A DNA stretch of 64,000 bases from Rhodopirellula islandica. GTDB lineage: Bacteria > Planctomycetota > Planctomycetia > Pirellulales > Pirellulaceae. This document shows, piece by piece, positions 34,078 to 42,251 of this stretch. The notes beneath the pieces are model-generated. The model was given only the letters and a program-made list of their open reading frames with translations. It made no database searches and was not told where the DNA came from. Position 1 is the stretch's first letter. Every line of letters starts with the position of its first letter. The translations under genes were made by a program, and so were the position numbers. Location: assembly GCF_001027925.1 (NCBI RefSeq), contig NZ_LECT01000006.1, positions 248,001 through 312,000 of the forward strand. Direction: 5' to 3'.

Positions 34078-35219
34078 GGAGGTTCCTTCCCTTTTTGAAG
34101 CTGGCTGTGGTCATCGTTGGCATTGCTGGAGCGGTTTACTGGTTTCGATTCAAACCCGTTGCAGTGCTTTCGCATCCCGTGCAACGAGGCACCATGGTCG
34201 AGGAGGTGATGGGGACCGGGACGCTGGAGGCACGTGTGTCGACCACGATCAGCCCCAAAATCTCAGGCCGCATCGAAGCTTTGTTGGTTGATCAAGGGGA
34301 CCTTGTTTCGGCGGGGGACGAATTGGTTCGGTTGGACAATCGTGATCTGGAGCAACAAGTCGCGATCGCGGTGGCCAACGTGGAGGCGGCCAAGGCTGCG
34401 ATTGAACGATTGAAAGCCGACAAAGAACGGGCAGCCGTGGTGCTGACGCAGGCAGAGAAAAACTACCAACGCATTGAGCAACTCGCCAAGCGGGATGCGA
34501 CCAGTCAAGGCGACTTGGATCAATCCGCGGAGGCGTTGGGGGTCGCTGTGGCGGACGTGGCGCGGGCGGAGGCTGGGATCAACGAGGGGCAGAAAGGTCT
34601 GATTTCCGCACAAAAAAGTTTGCAGTATCAACAAGCACGACTCAGTGACACGGTCATCGTGGCACCCTTTGACGGAATGATCGTCAAGCGAAATCGAGAA
34701 CCGGGCGATGTCGTGGTTCCCGGCAGTTCCATCTTGACGTTGATTTCAACACAAGAACTTTGGATTCGCGCTTGGGTGGATGAAACGGAGATGTCGAAGT
34801 TGGATCCAGGTCAAGCGGGACGCGTGGTCTTTCGGTCCGAGCCTGCACAGTCGTATCCTGCCGAGGTCGCTCGATTGGGACGCGAGGCGGATCGCGAAAC
34901 ACGTGAGTTCATTGTCGACGTGCGTGTTCTGGAGCTTCCCCGAAACTGGGCCGTCGGCCAGCGCGCCGAAGCGTTCCTCACCGTTGCCGAACCGCAAGAA
35001 GTCCCGCTGGTTCCGAAGTCATTTTTGGTCCGGCGAGACGGACGGGATGGTGTCTTTGTCAACGACAACGGCACGGCGACTTGGCGAACGGTCACGCTTG
35101 GATCAGACACGGCCGACACGATCGGGATCATCGAGGGACTGGAGTCGGGAGAAGTGATCGTGAGGCCCGTTTCCCCCAGCGGATCACTGGCGGATGGTCG
35201 GAGGGTTGGTGTCCAATGA
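34074..35219 (+). CDS. MacA-like ABC-exporter periplasmic adaptor
   Basis: 381 aa from ATG 34074 (ATGA overlap with the small BON-like gene). N-terminal membrane helix KLAVVIVGIAGAVYWF, lipoyl halves TTISPKISGRIEALLVDQGD and TVIVAPFDGMIVKRNREPGD, a coiled helical hairpin, and C-terminal RRDGRDGVFVNDNGTA. It is encoded just before an FtsX-type permease and an ABC ATPase, so the three form a MacAB-like exporter reaching the outer membrane. Confidence 0.87.
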   Translation: MRRFLPFLKLAVVIVGIAGAVYWFRFKPVAVLSHPVQRGTMVEEVMGTGTLEARVSTTISPKISGRIEALLVDQGDLVSAGDELVRLDNRDLEQQVAIAVANVEAAKAAIERLKADKERAAVVLTQAEKNYQRIEQLAKRDATSQGDLDQSAEALGVAVADVARAEAGINEGQKGLISAQKSLQYQQARLSDTVIVAPFDGMIVKRNREPGDVVVPGSSILTLISTQELWIRAWVDETEMSKLDPGQAGRVVFRSEPAQSYPAEVARLGREADRETREFIVDVRVLELPRNWAVGQRAEAFLTVAEPQEVPLVPKSFLVRRDGRDGVFVNDNGTATWRTVTLGSDTADTIGIIEGLESGEVIVRPVSPSGSLADGRRVGVQ

Positions 35220-36427
35220 ATTTGGCCTTCAAAGACATCCAGCACAACTTGGGGCGTTTCGTTCTGACGTCCATTGGGATTGGCATGTTGTTGATGGTCG
35301 TGATGGGGATGGGCGGGATCTACCGTGGCATCATTGAGGATGCCACGCTGTTGGTGGACCGTGTCGACGCAGACATCTGGGTGGTTCAACGCGATACTCG
35401 CGGGCCGTTTGCCGAACTCTCTCGCGTGCCTCCCACGCTGGTGCATCGCGTGGCGTCCGTGCCCGGTGTCGAGTCGTCTCGTGAGTTTGTGTATCACACC
35501 ATTCAGCGGGAGCGATTGGGGAAACCGTTGCGAATCGCCGTGCTCGGGTTGGATTGGCCAAACGATCGCGGTGAGTGGTTGCCGCTGGCTGTGGGGCGTT
35601 CGCTTCGTCAAGCTCACTATGAAATGGTCGCGGATCGTTCGCTGGGCATGGGGGTGGGTGAGAAGATCCGATTGGGGAAAGATGACTACACGGTGGTTGG
35701 CGTCACTGAAAGCATGATCAGTGCCAGCGGTGACGGGCTGGCCTTCTTTTCGATCGCCGACTCGCAGGCGATTCAGTTTGACAATCCTGGCGAAGCGGTT
35801 CGCTTGGAGCGAGCGGCCAGGCGTGCCCGCGGCGAAGCCTTTGAGGCAGTGGTTGGCCAGCCTGCACTGCTGGAGAATGCATCGAGGCCGACGGCAGAAC
35901 TGCCCGGCGTCGCGCGGTCGCAGGTGAGTGCGGTGATGGTGAAATTGTCGCCCGAAGCCCGGGTGGATGAGGTGGCATCGAGCATTGAAGGTTGGGGGGA
36001 TGTTTCGGTCTTCACCAGCGATGGCCAAAAGGAATTGTTGTTGCGTGGGACGGTCGAAAAAGCGCGACGTCAGATTGGGATGTTCCGGGTTTTGTTGACC
36101 GCGATCGCAGCGATCATCATGGCATTGATTCTGTACACCCTGACCTTGGACAAGATTCACTCGATCGCCTTGTTGAAACTGATCGGTGCATCCAACGTTG
36201 TCATTCTGGGATTGATTTTGCAGCAAGCCCTGGTGCTCGGTGCGGTGGGATACCTCATCGCTTACACGCTGGGCAGCCAGTTGTTTCCCCACTTCCCACG
36301 TCGCGTGATTCTTGCCGACGCGGATCTGGTTCAACTTGCCATGGTGGTGATCGGGATTTCGATTGGTTCCAGCCTGATGGGGATTTGGAAGGCCCTGCAA
36401 GTCTCACCCAACGAGGCTTTGGTATGA
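35216..36427 (+). CDS. FtsX/MacB-type ABC transporter permease
   Basis: 403 aa from ATG 35216 (ATGA overlap). Architecture of the MacB class: one N-terminal membrane helix (FVLTSIGIGMLLMVVMGMGG), a large periplasmic domain (about 50-290; DADIWVVQRDTRGPFAELS, VVGVTESMISASGDG), then three C-terminal helices including VLLTAIAAIIMALILYTLTL and the FtsX-type IALLKLIGAS coupling helix. The ATPase is a separate gene, unlike MacB itself. It works with the adaptor at 34074 and the ATPase at 36424. Confidence 0.87.
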   Translation: MNLAFKDIQHNLGRFVLTSIGIGMLLMVVMGMGGIYRGIIEDATLLVDRVDADIWVVQRDTRGPFAELSRVPPTLVHRVASVPGVESSREFVYHTIQRERLGKPLRIAVLGLDWPNDRGEWLPLAVGRSLRQAHYEMVADRSLGMGVGEKIRLGKDDYTVVGVTESMISASGDGLAFFSIADSQAIQFDNPGEAVRLERAARRARGEAFEAVVGQPALLENASRPTAELPGVARSQVSAVMVKLSPEARVDEVASSIEGWGDVSVFTSDGQKELLLRGTVEKARRQIGMFRVLLTAIAAIIMALILYTLTLDKIHSIALLKLIGASNVVILGLILQQALVLGAVGYLIAYTLGSQLFPHFPRRVILADADLVQLAMVVIGISIGSSLMGIWKALQVSPNEALV

Positions 36428-37170
36428 ACGGACTGTCTTCCAGTGAACCTGCCGCCTCGGTTCAGCCCGCCATCGTGGCTTCCGTTTTGACCAAGCGATA
36501 CGGTAGCGGGAACACCGAAGTGGTGGCGATGCGAGAGGCCTCGATGACGGTTCAGGCAGGCGAAGTCGTTGCCTTGCTCGGCCCCAGCGGCAGCGGCAAG
36601 TCGACGTTTTTGACTGCCATTGGGCTGATCAATCCTCCGACTTCCGGCACGATCGCGATTCGTGGGACGGTTGTTTTGGAAGGCGAATTGTCCCGCGTCA
36701 ATTTGCGTGCTTTTCGCAGGGAACACATCGGGTACGTTTTTCAAAAATCCAATTTGATTCCGTTTCTGTCTGCCATTGAAAATGTTCAGATCGCGATGCT
36801 GCTCAATGGAGAATCCAAGCGAGCTTCGCGGAAGCGAGCGTTCGAGCTGATGGACTATCTTGGGGTCGCGGATCGAGCCGACAATTTGCCTTCGATGTTG
36901 TCCGGGGGGCAACAACAACGGGTTGCCGTGGCCCGTTCGCTGGCCAATCGCCCCAGTGTTATCCTGGCGGATGAACCCACTGCGGCGCTGGATGGTCATC
37001 GTGGCCGGCAGGTCATGGAGTTGTTTGCCAAGGTCGCTCACGAACAAGGTTCAGCGGTGATTGTTGTCACGCACGACCATCGTTCGCTCGACGTGTTTGA
37101 TACGACTTACGAAATGGAAGACGGCGTCATTGCCAAATCACACCACTCTCTCTCGGGAATTTCCTCATGA
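36424..37170 (+). CDS. ABC transporter ATPase, LolD/MacB class
   Basis: 248 aa from ATG 36424 (ATGA overlap). Walker A GPSGSGKST (53-61), Q-loop FQKSN, signature LSGGQQQRVAVAR, Walker B VILADEPTAALD and H-loop VVTHD are all intact. The family energises lipoprotein sorting and MacAB-type export through mechanotransmission. Its partner is the adjacent FtsX-type permease. It overlaps the following methyltransferase gene by 4 nt. Confidence 0.92.
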   Translation: MNGLSSSEPAASVQPAIVASVLTKRYGSGNTEVVAMREASMTVQAGEVVALLGPSGSGKSTFLTAIGLINPPTSGTIAIRGTVVLEGELSRVNLRAFRREHIGYVFQKSNLIPFLSAIENVQIAMLLNGESKRASRKRAFELMDYLGVADRADNLPSMLSGGQQQRVAVARSLANRPSVILADEPTAALDGHRGRQVMELFAKVAHEQGSAVIVVTHDHRSLDVFDTTYEMEDGVIAKSHHSLSGISS

Positions 37171-37916
37171 AACGAATGTTACCTGTTGTTCTTTTTAGCC
37201 TCATGATCGCCTCGGCATGGACCGCGACGGCACAGGACAAGGGGCTTGCCGTTGACGTGTCCCCAGCCGACGTGGCGGGAGCTGCATCGGTCATTCCGGA
37301 TGGCATCAACGACAAGTTCAAAGACCCGGAACTGAACGTCGATGAGTGGCTGGATCGTTTCGAGGTCGAAAGCCGCGAGGTTTATGGAGCTCGTAAACAA
37401 GTGTTGAAGGCGTGTGGGATCAAGCCCGGTGAACGCATCGTCGACGTGGGAGCTGGCACAGGGTTCTACAGCCGTTTATTCGCCAAGACGACTGGCTGGG
37501 ACGGGTGGGTTTATAGCGTCGACATTTCACCCAATTTCTTGCAGCACATCGCCGCCAGAGCGACCGCCGATGGCATCGAGAACCTCACCACGGTTTTGGG
37601 GACGGACGTGTCGATTCGACTCCCCCCCGAATCGGTTGACTTGGTGTTCATTTGTGACACTTACCATCACTTTGAAAGCCCGCAGCAGTCACTCGCGTCG
37701 ATCTATCGAGCTTTGAAGCCTGGCGGGCGATTGGTCCTGATCGACTTCGAGCGAATCCCTGGTGTGTCGCGAGAATTTTTGATGGGACATGTGCGAGCTG
37801 GAAAAGAAGTCTTCCAAAGCGAAGTCGTCGAAGCAGGCTTTGAATTCACTGACGAAGTCAAAGTCGATGCCTTCGAAGAAAACTATCTGTTGCGTTTTTC
37901 AAAGCCAGCCAAGTAG
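37167..37916 (+). CDS. Exported SAM-dependent methyltransferase-like protein
   Basis: 249 aa from ATG 37167 (ATGA overlap). A clear signal peptide (MKRMLPVVLFSLMIASAWTA, cleavage near TAQD) precedes a class I methyltransferase fold: motif I IVDVGAGTGFYSR, then YSVDISPNF, LPPESVDLVFICDTYHHF and LKPGGRLVLIDFERIP. SAM is a cytoplasmic cofactor, so an exported methyltransferase is paradoxical. Either SAM or substrate is exported, perhaps by the coupled transporters, or the fold has another role. Related exported methyltransferases occur in some bacteria (from memory). Confidence 0.85.
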   Translation: MKRMLPVVLFSLMIASAWTATAQDKGLAVDVSPADVAGAASVIPDGINDKFKDPELNVDEWLDRFEVESREVYGARKQVLKACGIKPGERIVDVGAGTGFYSRLFAKTTGWDGWVYSVDISPNFLQHIAARATADGIENLTTVLGTDVSIRLPPESVDLVFICDTYHHFESPQQSLASIYRALKPGGRLVLIDFERIPGVSREFLMGHVRAGKEVFQSEVVEAGFEFTDEVKVDAFEENYLLRFSKPAK

Positions 37917-37993
37917 TCGCTGTCGTGGAGTCAGCCAGGCGGCACATCCTGCTGGCGACGGCTTCCGAAAGAATGGCGGCTCAGCACGGATCA

Positions 37994-38017
37994 AGGCCAT
38001 CTTCATGGGGATGGCCT
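37994..38017 (+). terminator. Hairpin between methyltransferase and TsdA-like gene
   Basis: AGGCCATC (37994-38001) / GATGGCCT (38010-38017), an 8-bp perfect stem with an 8-nt loop in the 202-nt gap. No U-tract; it may be a partial terminator or processing site. Confidence 0.35.
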
Positions 38018-38118
38018 GGGCGTGTCGAGCGGAGTGTTTGCGGGCAACTCCAGGCTCCCGTTGCGACCATCCTTCTGAGCTTCATTTGATTGGGCTGTAT
38101 TTTCAGAGACATGGAATC

Positions 38119-38958
38119 ATGATCAAACTCACCTACCTTCGTTTGTCGCGTGACGCCATGGCATTGGCGGTCGTTTCGCTCATGATCGCTTCGGCTTGGC
38201 TGGTTTGGCAGCCTTGGGACCATGCCGTGCCGGCAACGCCATCCACGCCAGTTCCATGGGTTGCCAATCAGGCTGTCTACTCTGCGCAGGCGTACCCGCC
38301 CGGAAAACTTGGCGAAATCGTTCGGCTAGGGGAGACGTTGGTGAACGAAACCAACGAACACCCGCTGACGAAGCCGTTCATTGGCAACTCGCTCAAGTGC
38401 ACCTCGTGTCATCTCGATGGGGGGCGGCATGAGAAGGCGGGTTCGTTCATCGGAGTCGCTGCTGCGTACCCGGCCTATTCCCCGCGTGAGCAAAGTGTGA
38501 TCACGCTGGAGGATCGAATTTTGAATTGTTTCATCCGCAGCCAAAACGGCACACGACCAGCGAATGGTTCTGAAATCCCGGTCGCGATCGCGGCTTACAT
38601 CACGTGGTTGTCCCAGGGCACGCCCTTGAAGATGAACCCGGAGAAACCGCTTGGTCCAAACCACATGACGCTGCTGAGCGGTTCTCCTGAACCGCCCAGC
38701 ATCGAACGAGGTGAATCGATCTACATGGATCGCTGTGCCGATTGTCATTCGGACGATGGTTTGGGGACGGACGAAGGGCCACCGGTTTGGGGCGACGAGT
38801 CGTTCAACGATGGGGCGGGACTGGCGGGCGTGCCCAAGTTGGCGTCCTGGTTGAAAGTCGCGATGCCGCTGGACGACACGGATTTGTCCGACCAAGAAGC
38901 GTTTGATGTGGCCGCCTACATGAACTCGCACGGTCGACCCAAGTTCGAACCGAAGTAA
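38119..38958 (+). CDS. Thiosulfate dehydrogenase-like di-haem cytochrome (TsdA-like)
   Basis: 279 aa from ATG 38119; an N-terminal helix (MALAVVSLMIASAWLVW) is a signal peptide or anchor. Two c-type haem sites: CTSCH (94-98) and CADCH (206-210). The sequence ITLEDRILNCFIRSQNG, with Cys137 where TsdA enzymes carry the axial Cys ligand of haem 1, and NSLKCTSCHLDGGRH match the family. TsdA oxidises thiosulfate to tetrathionate in the periplasm. It stands behind the persulfide-oxidation and export genes and could process thiosulfate made by the rhodanese steps. Identity with TsdA should be checked structurally. Confidence 0.78.
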   Translation: MIKLTYLRLSRDAMALAVVSLMIASAWLVWQPWDHAVPATPSTPVPWVANQAVYSAQAYPPGKLGEIVRLGETLVNETNEHPLTKPFIGNSLKCTSCHLDGGRHEKAGSFIGVAAAYPAYSPREQSVITLEDRILNCFIRSQNGTRPANGSEIPVAIAAYITWLSQGTPLKMNPEKPLGPNHMTLLSGSPEPPSIERGESIYMDRCADCHSDDGLGTDEGPPVWGDESFNDGAGLAGVPKLASWLKVAMPLDDTDLSDQEAFDVAAYMNSHGRPKFEPK

Positions 38959-39059
38959 GGGGCCGGCAGCGGGTTCGATGAGGGATTGGGGAAGGGGCTG
39001 GATTTTAGTCGTGCAAGCGGTTTTGGTGCCTCATTTGCATGAGTGCAAGAGGAGCGGAA

Positions 39060-39099
39060 TTGACAGAAAAACTGCATTCCTTTATCGTGTATCGCCGAT
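39060..39099 (+). promoter_or_regulatory. arsDAEFG promoter with overlapping dyad
   Basis: -35 TTGACA (39060-39065), 17-nt spacer, -10 TATCGT (39083-39088). The dyad TTATCG-N8-CGATAA (39082-39101) covers the -10 box, so a bound repressor would block RNA polymerase. Confidence 0.55.
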
Positions 39100-39163
39100 A
39101 AGCAATTTAAAGGGCGTTTGAGTGTCGAAAGTCGGGGCGCCGGCGAGCATTTCGAAGTGAATG

Positions 39164-39179
39164 ATCGTATTTCGACGAT
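39164..39179. promoter_or_regulatory. ATCGT-N6-ACGAT dyad upstream of arsD
   Basis: ATCGT-ATTTCG-ACGAT, the same half-sites and spacing as at 19320-19335 in the promoter of the ArsR-family sulfur regulator. Candidate site for one shared ArsR-family regulator. Confidence 0.45.
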
Positions 39180-39283
39180 GTGCGATGGTGTGCGAGGGAG
39201 CACACCGCAGTGAGCGGAAGAGGGCCAAGTCGTTTGAGTCCCATTCCGATTTGACAGTCCAACTCAATTTTGACGAGAAAACG

Positions 39284-39655
39284 ATGAAAAACGTTCAGGT
39301 CTATGACAAGCCAATGTGTTGCTCGACAGGGGTGTGTGGTCCCGATGTCGATCCCGTGCTGCCAAAGTTCGCTGCGGATCTCGATTGGCTCAAGCAGCAA
39401 GGCCATCAGGTGGACCGCTTCAATCTGGCTCAACAGCCTCAAGCCTTCATTGAGAACAAGGTGATTCATCAACTGTTGAGCACCGCCGGAACAGATTGCT
39501 TGCCAGTGGTCCTTGTTGACGGGGAAGTCGTCAGCCAAGCCGGTTATCCCTCACGGGAAGATCTTGCGGCCTGGGTCGAAGGTGGTGCAGCCAAACAAGG
39601 CTTGCCGGTCGCGAGCTCCGATGGTGGTTGTTGCGGATCGAGTGGCTGTTGCTAG
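39284..39655 (+). CDS. arsD: ArsD arsenite metallochaperone
   Basis: 123 aa from ATG 39284. The chaperone cysteines C12-C13 and C18 (MCCSTGVCG) are present, as are the C-terminal vicinal pairs C116-C117 and C122-C123 (GGCCGSSGCC). The core TDCLPVVLVDGEVV matches the thioredoxin-like ArsD fold. ArsD passes As(III) to ArsA, which follows 35 nt downstream, and also acts as a weak operator-binding repressor in known ars operons. Confidence 0.93.
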   Translation: MKNVQVYDKPMCCSTGVCGPDVDPVLPKFAADLDWLKQQGHQVDRFNLAQQPQAFIENKVIHQLLSTAGTDCLPVVLVDGEVVSQAGYPSREDLAAWVEGGAAKQGLPVASSDGGCCGSSGCC

Positions 39656-39690
39656 AGCGAACGAAGTCTGGTCTCCAAAGGAACTGAATC

Positions 39691-41472
39691 ATGAAATTCT
39701 TAGATCATCCCACCCGCAATTTGTTCTTCACCGGAAAAGGTGGGGTCGGGAAAACTTCCGTGGCGTGTGCGACGGCAGTCAAGCTTGCGGATGCTGGCAA
39801 GAAGGTCTTGCTGGTTTCCACGGATCCGGCCTCCAATCTGGATGAAGTGTTGGGCGTCACGCTCGGCAACCATCCGACGGCGGTTCCGGAAGTTTCAACG
39901 CTGTTTGCGATGAACCTGGACCCTGAGAAGTCGGCAGCCGAGTATCGGGAGCGAATGGTCGGGCCGTATCGCGGTCTGTTGCCGGAGGCGGCTTTGAAGA
40001 GCATGGAAGAACAGTTCTCAGGATCGTGCACACTTGAGATCGCGGCCTTTGATGAGTTCTCACGCTTGCTTGGGGATCCTTCTGCCACGGCTGAGTTTGA
40101 GCATGTCATCTTCGACACCGCGCCAACGGGCCACACGTTGCGGTTGCTCACGTTGCCTTCGGCGTGGGATGGTTTCATGGAACAGAACACGACGGGGACC
40201 AGTTGCCTGGGCCCGCTGGCTGGATTGCAGGCTCAGCAGAAGCTGTATCAAGAGTCCGTGAAGGCCCTCGGCGATTCTTCGGCGACCACGCTGGTGTTGG
40301 TCGCGCGCGCCGAACCGAGTGCTCTGCGGGAAGCCGATCGAACCAGCGTCGAGCTGGCGGAACTCGGAGTGAAAAATCAGCATCTTGTGGTCAATGGTGT
40401 CTTCCAAGCCATCGACTCAAGCGACCCGTATGCAGTCGCTCTGCAACAGCGAGGTGCCACGGCTCTGGACGCGATGCCGGAGGGACTCAATGCTCTGCCG
40501 CAAACGATTGTGCCACTCAGCCCCAATGGCATGCTCGGGATCGATTCCCTGCGATTGCTCGGGACGATCGATTCCGCTGCGGTGACCGATGCAATCGGCG
40601 AAGGGGCTGATCCGACGAATGAGTTGCCGATGCTGTCTGAGTTGATCGATGATTTGGTGGCTCCCGGCCACGGGGTGATCTTGGCGATGGGCAAAGGTGG
40701 TGTTGGCAAGACCACCGTGGCTGCGGCGGTTGCGGTGGCCATTGCGGAACGTGGGTATGACGTCCACCTTTCCACGACCGATCCGGCGGCTCACCTCGCA
40801 GCGGCAATGAACGACGAACGCTTGCCAAATCTGTCGGTCAGTCGCATTGATCCGGAAGTCGAAACCGCCAAGTACTCGGCGGAAGTCTTGGGTAAAGCGG
40901 GCAAAGACCTGGACGAGCAAGGTAAAGCACTTCTCGAAGAAGATCTGCGATCGCCTTGCACGGAAGAGATTGCTGTCTTCCGTGCGTTTGCCGACGCCGT
41001 TGCCAGTGGTGCCAACCAATTTGTCGTGCTCGACACGGCTCCCACGGGGCACACGGTGTTGTTGCTGGATTCCGCGTTGGCCTATCACCGCGAAGTCACA
41101 CGGCAAACCAGCGAGATGCCAGAAGCCGTGGAAAACTTGCTTCCACGACTCCGCGATCCAGACTTCACCCGCGTGTTGATCGTGACGCTGCCGGAGTCGA
41201 CGCCGGTGCATGAAGCGGCTTCGCTGCAGCGAGACCTGCGACGCGCCGAGATCGAACCATACGCGTGGGTGATCAATCAAGTGCTGTCGCCGCTGCCCCT
41301 GACCGATCCGTTGATGAAACAACGGCAATCGCATGAGCAGCAATACCTGCGGGAAGTCAGCGAGGTTCAGGCCAATCGAGTCGCCATCATTCCCTGGCAA
41401 CTCGAGCCGCCAACGGGACTGCAGGGGCTCAGTCGCCTGACACATTCGGCCCAAAGCACCTCAGCGTCTTAG
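39691..41472 (+). CDS. arsA: ArsA arsenite-stimulated ATPase
   Basis: 593 aa, full length, with two homologous halves. P-loops GKGGVGKTS (from residue 15) and GKGGVGKTT (second half); signature DTAPTGHTLRLL and DTAPTGHTVLLL. Metalloid-site cysteines are in SGSCTLEIAAF and RSPCTEEIAVF, with the third in TGTSCLGPLAG. In other bacteria ArsA energises ArsB; here the encoded permease is Acr3, so an ArsA-Acr3 pump is expected (Acr3 also works alone). It is preceded by AAGGA. Confidence 0.94.
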   Translation: MKFLDHPTRNLFFTGKGGVGKTSVACATAVKLADAGKKVLLVSTDPASNLDEVLGVTLGNHPTAVPEVSTLFAMNLDPEKSAAEYRERMVGPYRGLLPEAALKSMEEQFSGSCTLEIAAFDEFSRLLGDPSATAEFEHVIFDTAPTGHTLRLLTLPSAWDGFMEQNTTGTSCLGPLAGLQAQQKLYQESVKALGDSSATTLVLVARAEPSALREADRTSVELAELGVKNQHLVVNGVFQAIDSSDPYAVALQQRGATALDAMPEGLNALPQTIVPLSPNGMLGIDSLRLLGTIDSAAVTDAIGEGADPTNELPMLSELIDDLVAPGHGVILAMGKGGVGKTTVAAAVAVAIAERGYDVHLSTTDPAAHLAAAMNDERLPNLSVSRIDPEVETAKYSAEVLGKAGKDLDEQGKALLEEDLRSPCTEEIAVFRAFADAVASGANQFVVLDTAPTGHTVLLLDSALAYHREVTRQTSEMPEAVENLLPRLRDPDFTRVLIVTLPESTPVHEAASLQRDLRRAEIEPYAWVINQVLSPLPLTDPLMKQRQSHEQQYLREVSEVQANRVAIIPWQLEPPTGLQGLSRLTHSAQSTSAS

Positions 41473-41483
41473 GAGATTCCACC

Positions 41484-41741
41484 ATGGCGAAGATTCAAGT
41501 GCTCGGCACGGGCTGTTCCAAGTGCGGCTACCTGTTGAAAAACGCAGAAGCTGTCGTGGAGGAGCGGCAAGCGGGCGATACCGTCGAGAAAGTTGACGAC
41601 ATCATGGAAGTGCTCGAGTTCAATCCTTCGGCGCTACCTGCCCTCGCCATCGATGGCAAAGTCGTCTCGGTGGGGACGGTGCCCAGTCCAACCGAGATTC
41701 ATCAACTCATTGACCAATCAAACCAAAGAGAGAATCTGTGA
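41484..41741 (+). CDS. arsE: ArsE-like thioredoxin-fold protein
   Basis: 85 aa; ribosome-binding site GGAG. Thioredoxin-fold small protein of the TM0996/MTH895 glutaredoxin-like group with CSKC (C11, C14) and conserved ALPALAIDGKVVSVG. As the first of arsE-arsF-arsG it matches the three-gene system reported from Shewanella that reduces nitro groups of nitrophenylarsonic compounds such as roxarsone and extrudes trivalent aromatic arsenicals. The ArsE label relies mainly on the neighbouring arsF and arsG. Confidence 0.82.
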   Translation: MAKIQVLGTGCSKCGYLLKNAEAVVEERQAGDTVEKVDDIMEVLEFNPSALPALAIDGKVVSVGTVPSPTEIHQLIDQSNQRENL

Positions 41742-42235
41742 TGAAGACCAAGTCCCTGGTCAGCCTGTTGCTGCTGGCGTTTGTCGCCGTCAGCATTGCC
41801 ATGGCCATTCGCAAGGTTGGACCGTCAACCGGTTCTGGATCGGCGGAGGCCGTTTCAGCACAAACCACGACCGCGGCGGCAACGCCAGTGGGCCTGCAAT
41901 CCAAGCTCGCTGAGTCATCGTTCAACGCGGTTTACTTCCACGCGCCGCATCGCTGCCCGACCTGCCGCAAGATCGAGAGCTTTTCTCAGGAAGCACTCAC
42001 CCCGGAGATCGAAGCAGGCGAGCTCGCATGGCAGATCGCGGACTACACGTCTGACGAGAACTCATCGTTCGTCGATCAGTTCAAGGTCTTCACTTCGACA
42101 GTCGTGTTGGTTGAGATGAAAGACGGAGAAGTGGTCCGTTGGAAGAACCTCGAAGAGGTTTGGAATCACACCAGCGATCAAGCCGATTTCACGGCGTTCA
42201 TCAACGAAGCCTGGTCCGAATTCAAAACGTCTTGA
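41741..42235 (+). CDS. arsF: ArsF-like nitrophenyl compound nitroreductase subunit
   Basis: 164 aa from ATG 41741, overlapping the arsE stop as TGATG. An N-terminal membrane/signal segment (LVSLLLLAFVAVSIAMAI) precedes a thioredoxin-like domain with CPTC (C72, C75) in YFHAPHRCPTCRK. The C-terminal half carries VEMKDGEVVRWKNLEEVWN, a distinctive ArsF block. It would act at the periplasmic face together with ArsE and ArsG. No flavin-binding motif is visible, so electrons probably pass through the thiol pair. Confidence 0.85.
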   Translation: MKTKSLVSLLLLAFVAVSIAMAIRKVGPSTGSGSAEAVSAQTTTAAATPVGLQSKLAESSFNAVYFHAPHRCPTCRKIESFSQEALTPEIEAGELAWQIADYTSDENSSFVDQFKVFTSTVVLVEMKDGEVVRWKNLEEVWNHTSDQADFTAFINEAWSEFKTS

Positions 42236-42251
42236 TGGGAGATCGTCGGCC

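Larger units (their letters stand above)
38959..39283. other. Intergenic promoter region of arsDAEFG
   Basis: 325 nt with no gene. It contains the promoter at 39060-39088 and three dyads: ATCGT-N6-CCGAT (39084-39099), ATCGT-N6-ACGAT (39164-39179) and GGTGTGC-N6-GCACACC (39187-39206). The last two would lie in the leader if transcription starts near 39095. Confidence 0.6.
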
